Part shown: one piece after another, positions 54,600 to 64,000 of the stretch
Layout of the letters: every line of letters starts with the position of its first letter
How positions within the stretch are numbered: the stretch's first letter is position 1
Assembly: GCA_018398815.1 (NCBI GenBank)
Contig: CM031601.1
Coordinates: 36,955,443-37,019,442 of the forward strand
Length of the DNA stretch: 64,000 nt
Direction: 5' to 3'
Source of the DNA: Conus ventricosus
Taxonomy: Eukaryota > Mollusca > Gastropoda > Neogastropoda > Conidae
The notes under the pieces: generated by a model
The model's input: only the letters and a program-made list of their open reading frames with translations
Database searches by the model: none
Told to the model about the DNA's origin: nothing
Position numbers and translations under genes: made by a program

Positions 54600-55240
54600 T
54601 CAGATGAGATGGCCTCCTACTGAGTGAAAGACGGAGCAGAAGATATGAGGGGTTAAAGAGACCAGCTTCATGAGACTCCAAAATATTACCAGAAGGGGAA
54701 TTCCCCAATGGTGAAAAGGCACTGGACAAGAGTCCAACTGAGCAAAGATCTCTACACTCCTTCCTTGACTTCTGACATCATTATACATTATTCTTGGCAC
54801 AAACGAAACAGCGACCACGAGAAAAGGATGCAAAAGGAACTATTCAGCAGGAGAAGAAAACGCATTTACCATCATCAAGATTATGAACCAAAGTCATTGC
54901 TGGAGGATTTCCTGAAGGATAGACTACTCACAAACTTGAAGGGCAAAAATAAAAATGAGAACTATAGCACAAAAACTACACATCTGCCATACATAAATGA
55001 AGGATATAGGGTCACTTATCTCCTCAAAGTTAAGAGCAAAATGGAAATAGAATGGAAAGAGTATATACAGTCATCATCAACCAAATTTTCACATGAAGAG
55101 TCTCAAAAACATGAAGCTAAATTCAACTGAAAATGGAAGACACAACGGTAAATAGTTTATGTCCAGATGACCGTGCTCAACCTGTTGATACAAATGTGTA
55201 TCTTTAATGACTGGTATGTTTTCCAGATACACGGCACACA
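54600..55240. other. Junction zone between convergent family X copies
   Basis: A plus frame at 54708-55130 (140 codons, Lys-rich) has no recognised family. It probably is the far end of family X copy 2 read on the wrong strand, but this cannot be settled by eye. Confidence 0.35.
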
Positions 55241-55716
55241 CTTGTGGAGAGCCAGAATGAGCAAACTGGGAGTCAAATATGGCTTCCAAAAAGTATCACA
55301 AAACTGTGACACCTAGGACACTCACAGAAGAGAAACAGGATCATGGTACCGGACTCTTAAAAAAAATGGATTCCTCGAACTCAGAAAGACTAGGGGGTGG
55401 TCAAATCAAAACGTGAACCTGCAAGAGTACTAGTCACAACAGACCATGCACTGCTGACCACTGCTCTACCCAGAGAAAATTCTGAGCTTGGGGCCAAATC
55501 ATCATCATCATAACATTTGTCAACACAAAAACTATCCTCACCTTGCTCATCAGACTCCCATTCACTCGCATTCACCCTGAACATACCTTGATACAGAGGG
55601 TCAGAGCCCAACCAGTCCTTGCTTGCAAGTTGACAAACTCTATTGAGACCTACCTGGCAAACATTCAGGTACCAGCACAGAGCACACTGGGGGGAGCCAC
55701 TAGCTTGGCTCCACTA
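55241..55716 (-). mobile_element. Family X copy 2, gag part
   Basis: The minus frame 55611-55390 has DDDDLAPSSEFSLGRAVVSS and AWSVVTSTLAGS, matching EFSLARTAVSNVWSVVTNTL of copy 1. Together with 61334-62100 it forms one copy split by LINE copy 8. Confidence 0.6.
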
Positions 55717-56326
55717 AGATAAGATAAGATAATGTTGCTTATAGCCCAGCCGACCGCAAAGGGCCACATCAGGGCTGTCACCACGTTAAAATCAACTCAC
55801 CAGTCATTAAAAAAAAACATATAAAAAAAACAAACTTTCACACATCTCATTAAATGACATCGTCTAGAAACGCACCAGAAATTGCATTAAAAATCTTTCT
55901 TCCGTAAAATCTTAAATCAGATGAAAAATGTTAATCTCTCTCAAAAACTCAAGGATCACATCAGGCAGGACATCCATGAACAGGATCTTCATGGACTCCG
56001 CTGTAAAATGTTTGTGTCTCACATCGTGCAAGTCCCAACACTCTAAAAGAACATGTTTCATTGTGAGTGGCGCATGACATGGAATACACCACGGAGCTTC
56101 TTCACTCTTTAAAAGGTAAGAATGGGTAAAATACGAATGGCCGGTGTGCAGCCGGCACAGAACCGTTTCCTCTTTACGACCTCCCGACGTAGATGGGAGG
56201 AAGTCCTTAAGGTTTGGACGGATCTGAAAGAGTTTGTTACTCGTCTGTGTGTTCCAATCCTCCTGCCAGAGGTCTCTCACATAATCGTTAATTTTGGGTT
56301 TCACATCTGAGCAGGGGATATAAACG
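55717..56326 (-). mobile_element. I-like LINE copy 8, 3' half
   Basis: From the (AGATA)n tail to the RNase H C-terminal region: NDYVRDLWQEDWNTQTSNKL, ETVLCRLHTGHSYFTHSYLL and CHAPLTMKHVLLECWDLHDV. It is almost identical to copy 4. The hAT element interrupts it at 56327, and the rest is at 60937-61333. Confidence 0.92.
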
Positions 56327-56951
56327 CAGACCTGTTTACCCCTCTAATCCCCTTGACCAGTAGATTAGGTGTAGCAAACCAGTAGATTTGGTCTCAAAAC
56401 AGTAGATTTCCCCTCGCAACGTTAAAACCAATAACAAATATAATATGACTGTGGAAAACACATTTCTGCGACAGCTTTAGAATATATATCTCACTTACCC
56501 TTTGTTGTGTGTGTGCTCAACATGATGAAGAAACACAGGAACACGTCACTCTGTCATAGAGTTCTGCAGGCAGCACTTTTTATTGTTCAGTTACACCACA
56601 CAGGGAGAGCAACCAGCACTTTTCCACTAACTTCATACAGTTCTGCATGATGCCTACACACAGGGAGAGCAGCCAGCACAGTTTGTCACTAACTTCATAC
56701 AGTTCTGCATGATGCCTACACACAGGGAGAGCAGCCAGCACAGTTTGTCACTAACTTCATACAGCTCTGCATGATGCCTACACACAGGGAGAGCAGCCAG
56801 CACAGTTTGTCACTAACTAGATACAGTTCTGCATGGTGACTACACACAGGGAGAGCAAATAGCACTTTTCACTAACTTAAAAATAGTTCTGCATGATGAA
56901 TATACAGTACATGGCTAGCTGTCTTTTCATTTTAGGTTAGTCTAGTGGTGC

Positions 56952-58549
56952 TTAAGACTTTGCGTGTAAGCACTTCTTAACCTGCGCACGATCAGAGGAC
57001 ATGTCCCTGACAGCCTCGACAGGTTCCCTGGGATCTGATTTGACCACCAGTAAACTCTCCAGGGTAACATCTGAAAGGGAGGCCCGCTGGCTAGTCCTGT
57101 TCTTCTTGACACATGAGAAGACACGCTCACAGTGAGCGCTGCCATGAGGAATAGTCAAGATACCTCTCATCACAAGAGACAATTCTGACAGAAGCCCTTC
57201 ATATCCAGTTCCCCAATCTTCTTCCATGTGGAATCAATCCCATCAGCATCCCCTTCAGTCACACATTGCCTTATATCAGTACACTGATATGTGATGAACT
57301 GTTCAATGACTGTGTCAGCTGTGACACCCCCAGGCAGCAGACATGGATATCTCTGCAGGAAAAACTTCAGGCTTGTCAGCTTTGACTCTGTTTGTAGGCC
57401 AACATCAGCCACCTCAGCATGGAGAAGCAAAGGATCGTTCACTGGAAGCCACTTCTCAGGTAGTCCATTAAAGAGACGAAGTACTTCTTTGCACTTGTGA
57501 AAAACTCCTCCACACGTTTGTCTCGGAGATGATGAACCTCTTTGTCCTGGAGGAACTGACGAGCATCCTCTCCAATGACAAGTTCGCTGTTGACTTTGAT
57601 GTTGGCAGGCAGTTTGTAGTCAACAGTTTCCGAGACTTGTACAACATGGCGTTGGCTTAACGAACCTGGTCAAAATACTTCTCATCAGCTTAAGCATTCC
57701 TCGTCTCAGTTTCTGAATCATCGGTTTTTCTGACTGAAAGCCGACCAAGAAGGCATCAAACACTTTTATTTGATGGAGAAGGAAAAGGCAGAAGAGCTTG
57801 TTTGTGGGACTTCGAATGAAGTCAAAGATGCTTTCCACTTTAGTGGAAGCATAGCCCTTCTCGATCTCCCCAGAAGCATTCTTTGGCAGAGCATTTTTCT
57901 CGTCCAGGAAAAATTCCTTCAATGGGTCCCAGTTGTTCAGAAGTCGCTCCAAGCATCTGCCAATACTCAGCCATCGAGTGCATACGTGTTTCAGGATTTT
58001 CCTCTGTTCAACGTCGTATAGGCTTTGTATAACCTTCACACGCTCTTTCCTGTCCCCTTTATCAAGGTAGTAGTAGATGTCAACCAATACAGTTGCTACT
58101 GGGGGTAGATGAGCAGCTGCAGCTTTGGCGCCATTGTGGACCATGTGAAGCGTACAACCTGAGAGGAAGATTTCGGGCTGCTTTCCTTTGATGAAGGCGT
58201 ACACACCTTTCTTGTGTCCCGTCATCACAGGTGCATTGGTCGCAACCTAGGCTCAAACAATTGGCCCATGGAATTCGCTGTCCATAAGCTCTTTGTTGAG
58301 AAGTTTGAAGATGTTTTCCCCTGTTGCAGGCCCATCACAAACAGGAATGGAGAGCAGTATCTGAACATAAAAGGCCAGAATCATTGACACAGCGGATCAC
58401 TATAGGGTACAGCTTGGAATCAGAGTCGTTTGAGCCGTCGGTTGAAATGGTAAAGGGGCCCCTTTTCATTCTTGCCCGAAGAGAATGCTTGGTGTCTTGA
58501 GCTAAGGCTTTGATGACTGCAGTAGCTTTGTTACGGCCGCATTTCATTC
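56952..58549 (-). pseudogene. hAT transposase exon 2 (catalytic and dimerisation regions)
   Basis: After acceptor CTGTTGCAG (58550-58558): MKCGRNKATAVIKALAQDTK, then FTISTDGSNDSDSKLYPIVI (first catalytic Asp), LLSIPVCDGPATGENIFKLL, VMTGHKKGVYAFIKGKQPEI, LSGCTLHMVHNGAKAAAAHL and LKHVCTRWLSIGRCLERLLN (the CxxH and TRW blocks), and at the end LTIPHGSAHCERVFSCVKKN, the hAT C-terminal dimerisation motif. Stops near 58252 and frameshifts near 58380 and 57640 inactivate it. Confidence 0.9.
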
Positions 58550-58604
58550 CTGCAACAGAAATTTTTAAAAAAATCTTACTAGAAATTCTCTGTCTGAGTT
58601 GGTG

Positions 58605-58678
<74 letters not shown>

Positions 58679-59708
58679 GGGGGGTGGGGGGGAATAAAGG
58701 GGGAGGAAGAGAGGGAGAGAAAGAGAGCCTTATGTATTTTTTATGAAGTTGCTTGCTCTTAAATTTTTTTTAATTAAACTTTTTTTTTATTCAACAAAAG
58801 TCATGATATTATATAAAGTTATTATTCAGTTTTTCTCTCTTTTTTCTCTGAGAACATATTAACAGATTGCAAAAAAATTCAAACCATACTATATAATACA
58901 TGAGTCATATACAACAATTCTTTCACTCCTCATTCATGCAGGGGGTGGGAGGTAAGGGGGGGGGGGGTGGGAAGAAGTTGGTAACAGTAGGTGTTGGGAC
59001 AGAGAGAGAGCGACCTTAAGGAGGATTAATAAAAAAAAATAATAATAACAAAAATTACAGCAGATGAAATAACGTGAAATAAATACTTAAAATAATATAC
59101 AGAAATAAGTAATAAAATTAAAAAATAATAATAATAATAATAATAAAAAAAATAATAGTCAATAAGTAAATGAATAAATAGATGATGATAATAATAATGG
59201 TAGTAATATTAATAATAATTTTGTTTAATAACTATAGTAGAAATATGGTAATAATAATGAAGAGTGCATTCTTAAACAACCATTATTGGCAGTAACATCA
59301 ATTATAATAATTTTGAGTAAAGTTGGTGCTTAGCGAAAAGGAAAAGAAAAAAAAAGGAATAAAACAAAAATAGATTTAATAAAAAAAATTGGGAGAGAGG
59401 AGAGGAGGGTGGGAGGGGGAGTGATTAAGGGGGGTGGGGAGGGTACATAGCTGGCGACTGCTTATGTGTGAAACACACACACACACACACCAATTCATTC
59501 CTAATTTTATTCTTAATCAAACAAATTCTCTTAGCCCTAATCTTTTCAAATTCTTTGTTGAATTTCTTCTCAGATTTTTTTTCATGGTCCAGGAAAGGAA
59601 AACTTTTGAGGCTCGATTTTGAACTAATCCTAACTCTAACAGCATTTTTTAACTTAAAAAATGAACAGAGGGCTATGCCAAAATGTGTGTGTGTGTGTCC
59701 GTGTTCGC

Positions 59709-59766
<58 letters not shown>

Positions 59767-59886
59767 TGTGAAAGAGAGACAGAGAACTAATTTGATTTTG
59801 AACTAATCCTAACACTAACAAGATTTTTTTTTTACTTAAAAAATGAACAGAGGGCGATGCCAAAATGTGTGTGTGTTCGTGTGTAT

Positions 59887-59952
<66 letters not shown>

Positions 59953-60153
59953 CACAGAGAGAAAGAGAGAGTAAAAGAGAGGGAGAGAAAGAGAAAAAGA
60001 GAGTGAAAGAGAGAGAGAGAGAAGATAGGGGGACAGAAAGAGAGAGAGAGAGGGACAGAGGGAGAGAGAGAGAACTAAGCCGGACAGAATAACAAACACT
60101 CATTATTTATTATAAAGGCATATCATACATTATCAGACCAAAATCTGACTTAC
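58550..60153 (-). other. hAT transposase intron with microsatellites
   Basis: A 1604-bp intron with GTAAGT/CAG ends. It contains (GA)n at 58606-58672, A-T-rich simple DNA at 59030-59260, (GT)n at 59685-59764 and 59868-59952, and (GA)n at 59955-60075. No other element end recognised. Confidence 0.85.
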
Positions 60154-60636
60154 CTGCTGCAATCTTGCTGTCTGGAAACATGAATTTGACACACCGTGTC
60201 AACATGTCTGCAGTGGCCATAGGCATGTTACAATGTCCTATCACTCGACACAGTGTTGCTTCTGCCTTTGTGATGTCATCTTCCAACTTTCCTTTGGCGT
60301 CGTCTTTGGTCACGGCAGCCGTAAAAAAGTTCGTAATCTGTGGGCCGGAACTGCGCGCGCAACACTTATGAGACTCACAGTTGACATGCCTTTTTATGTC
60401 GTGTTGTCCGCCATGCGAGATACTGAAGTGAAGTTTGCACTTGGTGCAGAAGGCGAACTCTGCTCCTTTACTTGATGATATAATGTCCGGGAAGTCTGTC
60501 TGGTACTGCAGCTTGAACTTTTGAAAATATATTTCTTCTTCTTCTTCTTAACCGCATCAATCACACGGGAATCACAGTCTGAGTCGCCGCCGCTTTCATC
60601 AGTTTCATGAGCACGCTTCTTCTCAATCGCCGCCAT
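60154..60636 (-). pseudogene. hAT transposase exon 1 (BED-like finger)
   Basis: Starts MAAIEKKRAHETDESGGDSD. After a shift in a Lys-codon run near 60540 it continues FQKFKLQYQTDFPDIISSSK and EFAFCTKCKLHFSISHGGQH, DIKRHVNCESH: a CxxC...H...H zinc finger of the BED/TTF kind, used to bind transposon ends. Then KAEATLCRVIGHCNMPMATA and FMFPDSKIAAG up to donor GTAAGT (60153-60148). Confidence 0.85.
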
Positions 60637-60936
60637 TTTCACTGCGCAGAAGTGGTAGCGTTCAGCTGCATCAACTTCCCGCCCGCGACCACTATGGCGG
60701 ACGCGTAAACTCATCACCGCACACGCGCGAGAGAACAGGTAACTTGGCCGGGCGCCACCGACAGTGAACTGTATGTTGATAAAATTCTGGATCGGAAATC
60801 TGCCGAAGTGGTTTCGGTGAACAACGGGAGAAAGCGCGTTTTCGCGATCGGGAGATTTGAAGTCGAGCGGGAGACCGTATAACAACGTCTGAACTCGGGA
60901 GAATCTCCCGGTGAGGTCGGGAGGTAAACATGTCTG

Positions 60937-61333
60937 TAAACGTTGGACAGTTTCTCTCTTGTGGCGTTCTTGGCTAAACGATCAACCATTTCGTTCCCGC
61001 CGATGCCAACATGACCAGGAACCCAAGCAAGAGTAATGTTGTAACCGTCCGCCTTCAACTTGCTAAAAAGTTTTTAAAAAAGTAAAAGTTCTGGATGCTG
61101 AAGGTTGCGGCCAGCTATGGCCTCCAAAGCTGACAGCGAATCCGACAGAACCAGAAAGTCCCTCTTCGAAGAATGCGAGATTATCTTCAAAGCCAAAACC
61201 AGAGCGGTAAGTTCAGCAGAATAGACAGAAGCATCGGAATGAATATGTTCCAACAGTATCTGAGAAGGAGCCCCAGGGCAGTAGGCTGCACAGGCCACTC
61301 CATCTTCAGACTTGGAACCGTCAGTGAAAACTT
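60937..61333 (-). mobile_element. I-like LINE copy 8, 5' half
   Basis: RNase H N-terminal region, LAWVPGHVGIGGNEMVDRLA at the hAT junction and LLEHIHSDASVYSAELTALV upstream. It ends at the same FTDGSKSED point as copy 5 (..GTCAGTGAAAACT), where family X sequence begins. Confidence 0.92.
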
Positions 61334-62100
61334 TGACTCTGGGACTGTAGGCTGGACGGTGAAGCAGGAAGCATTGGTCCCCAAAACTGGCGGACCATCA
61401 AGAAGTGCAAGGCAAGAGCCAAAACTTGTGCGGCACGTTGAACCCACCAACTGCTGCATGAGCTGCATGGAAGGAATGGAGAAACAACAGACACAGGTTT
61501 CATTAGAGTTGAGGTTGGAGACAGCTTTCTGACATGACAAACAGAGTACAAGGAAAAAAAGAAACGCTGGTTGACTTGGTGGATGCTAGGGCATTCCGTG
61601 ATGACAGTGAATGAAGTGACGAAGCCAAGCACAGAAATTTTCTGGTACTTTCTTCTCTAGCCAAGATGAAGAGTTTTCCCCCTGAGAGGTAAAGGCTGAT
61701 TCAAATGACCACCTCTGAGAATCTTAGATAGAAACCGAACTCGATAAGTCCAGAAGGCTGACTCAAATGACCACCTCTGAGAATCCAAGACAGAAACTTA
61801 ACTCAATAAGTCCAGTCAAGGGCATGTTTCCTCGCCGAGGAAAATGAGAAAACTGAATTCAATCATCCAGAGTGAAATATTGTGAACTCACTCAGGGAGG
61901 TTATTCTTGTTGCCTTGGTTAAACCGAAGAGTAAGCTGCCCACTCTCCAGTTTTGATCTTTTTATGCAAATCCTGATGTATGGCATTGTTCCACGCTGGT
62001 GAAGATAAGACAAATTTTTTTTACAATAAGAAGAAAATTTGCCTAGTAGAGATAAGGCATTTGTTTGGATGGGTAAGTATGAAGAAAATTCCTATTTCTT
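61334..62100 (-). mobile_element. Family X copy 2, end region and gag start
   Basis: Minus strand. The end region 62090-61830 shares GGAAAATGAGAAAA, GAACTCACT and TTCCACGC landmarks with other X ends. The coding part 61540-61334 has LLDGPPVLGTNASCFTVQPT, and its DNA matches 53328-53395 of copy 1 (GTCCGCCA.TTTTGG, CTACAGTC). It is interrupted by LINE copy 8 at 61333. Confidence 0.6.
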
Positions 62101-63289
62101 CTCAAAAAATGAATAAAATCAGACTCTGACAGTGTGGAAAATGTACAACGTTGAGGCCCCCCCCCCCCCCCCCCCCCCCCCATCAAATTACAGAAACCTC
62201 GATAAAATGTACGGTAAGCCTAACTTGGAGCCCCGTTCAAGAGGTCTGTTGTCACTGATTTTTGTTTCCCTGGGACTGTTTCTGACAATGGATACTAAGT
62301 GACAATACAGGATAACCTGTGTTGTGACCAGTTTGCACAGTCCCTAGCAAGATCATTGCATACTGACAGAAGTTCTCTGCAGTGTCATTTTGTACAATTT
62401 TTCAAGACATATAAAATGTCATTAGGCATACAGGGACTTTAATATGAAAATTGTCCTTTGATAAGCCTCCATTATTTGGCAGAGGCTCTATTGATAATAG
62501 GTTATCATTTGTTACTCATATTTAGTAAAACTACACACTGAATAGCTGATAAAATGCATGTTGTGCAGACCTGCCTACCATAATTAGACTTTAATATTTC
62601 TCTACAAAATAGAGAGTACCTAAAAGTAGAAAAGAATCTATAAACAGCACCATACCCTGAACTCAAAAACTTTTCTTTTGCAGTTCCAAACACATTTTTT
62701 TCTTCATTTTAGTTTGTTTGTTTAAAAATATTCACTTTTTGGTGTCTGCTACAGTGTTTGCTTTCTGTCAGTCTCTACAACACTATGACTGTGGTAGCAT
62801 GGGCCCTCTGAACAGTACATTCCGTCTTTGGAAAGAAGCTAAGTGCCTTTTTTTGACTCACTGTACTTTTGAAGCATGGCCCTACTCATGCTTCAGGCCA
62901 TCAATACCTTTGTGGGGTCTTGGCCCCTAAATGACTGAAAATCAGTCTGTTTTTTGCCGTGATAATGTAACGCTGGACATCCAGACAACCTCCAAGCAAA
63001 ATTTTGAAGCGCAAGAGGTACACTGTACATATAACATAATGTATATCACTGTGGATTAAAAACAGCACACAGATGTTTTTCTGTACACTCTGCAGGAGCA
63101 AATATGTTAACGGAAAGTTGTTGATTGGAACTTCAGTTCAAATTGTAAACATGCTTATACAATCATGGAACAGACTTTTTTCTGCTGATAGAATTTTTTG
63201 GGTCAAGCAGAACAGCAGAATGGGGGTGAACCCTTGTGGGGTGGATTCCATCAACGAAACGGTTGGCAAGTCTGGTTTAGTTATGTAGA
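62101..63289. other. HERC2 intron, mostly unrecognised
   Basis: Includes a C run at 62157-62182 and a diverged ~55-bp satellite unit at 62390-62490. No exon or element ends supported. Confidence 0.45.
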
Positions 63290-63733
63290 GACAGGAGATT
63301 GGAGTGTGCATTGACAGCAACACTGCATGTGATATCATGTCATATTCAGAGAAGAGACAGATATTGTCTTGACAGTGATACTATGTGTTGTATGTGTTGT
63401 GTTATGTACAGATGAGACAGAAGTATGTGCTGATAATCACACCATGTGTTACGAGTGTTTTGTCATGTAAAGAGAGGAAGTAGGAATAGGTACTGACAAT
63501 CACACCATACACTATGTGTGTTACGCCATGTAAAGACAAAAGACCACAATGAGTGCTCACAGCCACACCATACACATTGAGTATTGTGCCATATAAGGGG
63601 AGGAGACATAAGTGTGTACTGACAGTCACACTATACACTATGTGTGTTGTGCCATGTAAAGTGAGGAGATGGCGAGTGACAGAATATGCAGTATGTGCTG
63701 TGCTATGTAAAAGAGAAAGAAGCATGTACTGAC
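63290..63733. repeat. ~61-bp minisatellite reaching the splice donor
   Basis: About seven degenerate units built on GTGTACTGACAGTCACACTA, then TACACTATGTGTGTTGTGCC and ATGTAAAG-GAGGAGA. The last unit runs into the donor of exon a, whose intron starts GTCAGTACATGC on minus. Confidence 0.85.
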
Positions 63734-63842
63734 GTGACATGGGGGTGTACACTGGGTACCAGTTCCATCTCCTCTATCACACCTGTCCAGTGGGCCTGCT
63801 GTGGAAAGTCCACTGTAACGTCACGTCCATTTGGATTGATGG
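63734..63842 (-). CDS. HERC2: HERC2 exon upstream of the ZZ finger (exon a)
   Basis: On the minus strand an acceptor (..TGTGCAG) at 63843-63844 opens a 109-nt exon that closes at a donor (GTCAGT) read from 63733 down. It starts with two bases of a split codon and encodes about 35 residues containing DVTVDFPQQAHWTG and IEEMELVPSVHPHVT. This matches the segment just before the ZZ finger in HERC2, a giant E3 ubiquitin ligase, and ends with two bases of a Thr codon that the next exon (49553) completes as T-C-D-S-C. The exact phase match over a 14 kb intron is the best support. The exon is too short and lacks an ATG, so ORF calling misses it. The donor abuts a minisatellite. Splicing and homology are inferred by eye. 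Confidence 0.82.
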
Positions 63843-64000
63843 CTGCACACAGAACCATTCATGTTGACAACACACATCAAGTCAATCATCAGGTCATGCC
63901 AGGTGTGATGAAAGCGCTTAACTGGTAGTTAATGAGTTAAGAAAGGATTTTTCCTACTAAAAGTAGTTTTATCATATACTGATTTGCCCAAACAAATACC
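63843..64000 (-). other. Intron upstream of exon a; possible family X end at the edge
   Basis: The last 60 bp (ending GCCCAAACAAATACC) resemble the X end (TTTGTTTGGATGGGTAAGTA on the other strand). Too short to define. Confidence 0.35.

Larger units (their letters stand above)
56327..60936 (-). mobile_element. Complete hAT-type transposon, 4610 bp, decayed
   Basis: Terminal inverted repeats CAGACCTGTTTACC (56327-56340) and GGTAAACATGTCTG (60923-60936), one mismatch. A 6-bp duplication TAAACG (56321-56326, 60937-60942) restores LINE copy 8 when collapsed. It encodes a minus-strand transposase in two exons. A 62-bp tandem repeat (about 56590-56890) lies between the stop and the left TIR. TIR, TSD and protein agree on a hAT subgroup with 6-bp target duplications. 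Confidence 0.92.

Noticed and set aside
54708..55130. 140-codon Lys-rich plus frame as a gene
   Set aside because: No recognised domain, no transcription or splice context, and it overlaps the likely minus-strand remains of family X copy 2.

Overview
The window is eukaryotic genomic DNA. I read it as 64 kb from the middle of one very large gene, a HERC2 orthologue on the minus strand, in a marine invertebrate. A mollusc, perhaps a gastropod, is my best guess from the mix of repeats, but no single feature fixes the taxon. Six consecutive HERC2 exons can be placed with intact GT/AG splice sites and matching phases: 63842-63734 (end of the segment before the ZZ finger), 49553-49417 (ZZ zinc finger), 42202-42009 and 29705-29508 (DOC/APC10-like domain), 13558-13415 (end of DOC) and 5157-4996 (linker and start of the second RCC1-like propeller). 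Together they give 944 nt of open frame, about 1.5% of the window. The introns are about 14.2, 7.2, 12.3, 15.9 and 8.3 kb, and the last one runs off the left edge. Several exons have no in-frame ATG and are found only by homology plus splice sites.

The introns consist largely of mobile elements, often nested. The main family is an APE-endonuclease / reverse transcriptase / RNase H non-LTR retrotransposon (I/Nimb-like) with eight copies or fragments, all on the minus strand, the same sense as HERC2. Others are DIRS-type tyrosine-recombinase retroelements (A, B, C and a related family X), two Penelope-like elements, a jockey/CR1-like LINE, an RTE-like LINE, a piggyBac transposase relic plus two further piggyBac-like pieces, a complete but decayed 4.6 kb hAT element with an intron, several TIR elements without their own transposase, and a tRNA-derived composite SINE. 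None of the element ORFs is intact.

Layout: 190-2725 minisatellite open in several frames; 4081-4890 LINE fragment; 4996-5157 exon; 5200-5585 28-bp minisatellite; 5591-6634 piggyBac; 6890-12680 a ~365-bp satellite split by Penelope element 1 (7323-10560); 13415-13558 exon; 13632-15970 LINE; 15971-20325 DIRS-A; 20326-28145 DIRS-B split by two head-to-tail LINEs; 28150-29205 LINE 5' fragment; 29508-29705 exon; 32445-35740 piggyBac-like piece and a jockey-like LINE carrying a 1.3 kb TIR element; 36890-41530 RTE-like LINE carrying DIRS-C; 42009-42202 exon; 42384-48262 near-full LINE carrying Penelope element 2 and a piggyBac-type element; 48543-49394 SINE; 49417-49553 exon; 49562-52150 satellite with two TIR elements; 52540-62100 two convergent copies of family X, one interrupted by a hammerhead-bearing palindrome and the other by a LINE that itself carries the hAT; 63290-63733 minisatellite ending at a splice donor; 63734-63842 exon.

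The most unusual items are the 231-bp palindrome with two inverted hammerhead-ribozyme cores (54130-54360), two ~1 kb LINE derivatives sharing one 5' end, the SINE inserted 8 nt from a HERC2 splice donor, the minisatellite whose units resemble the donor it abuts, and the TIR element with LINE ORF1-like coding sequence on its opposite strand. All family calls come from reading translations by eye; no database search was run.
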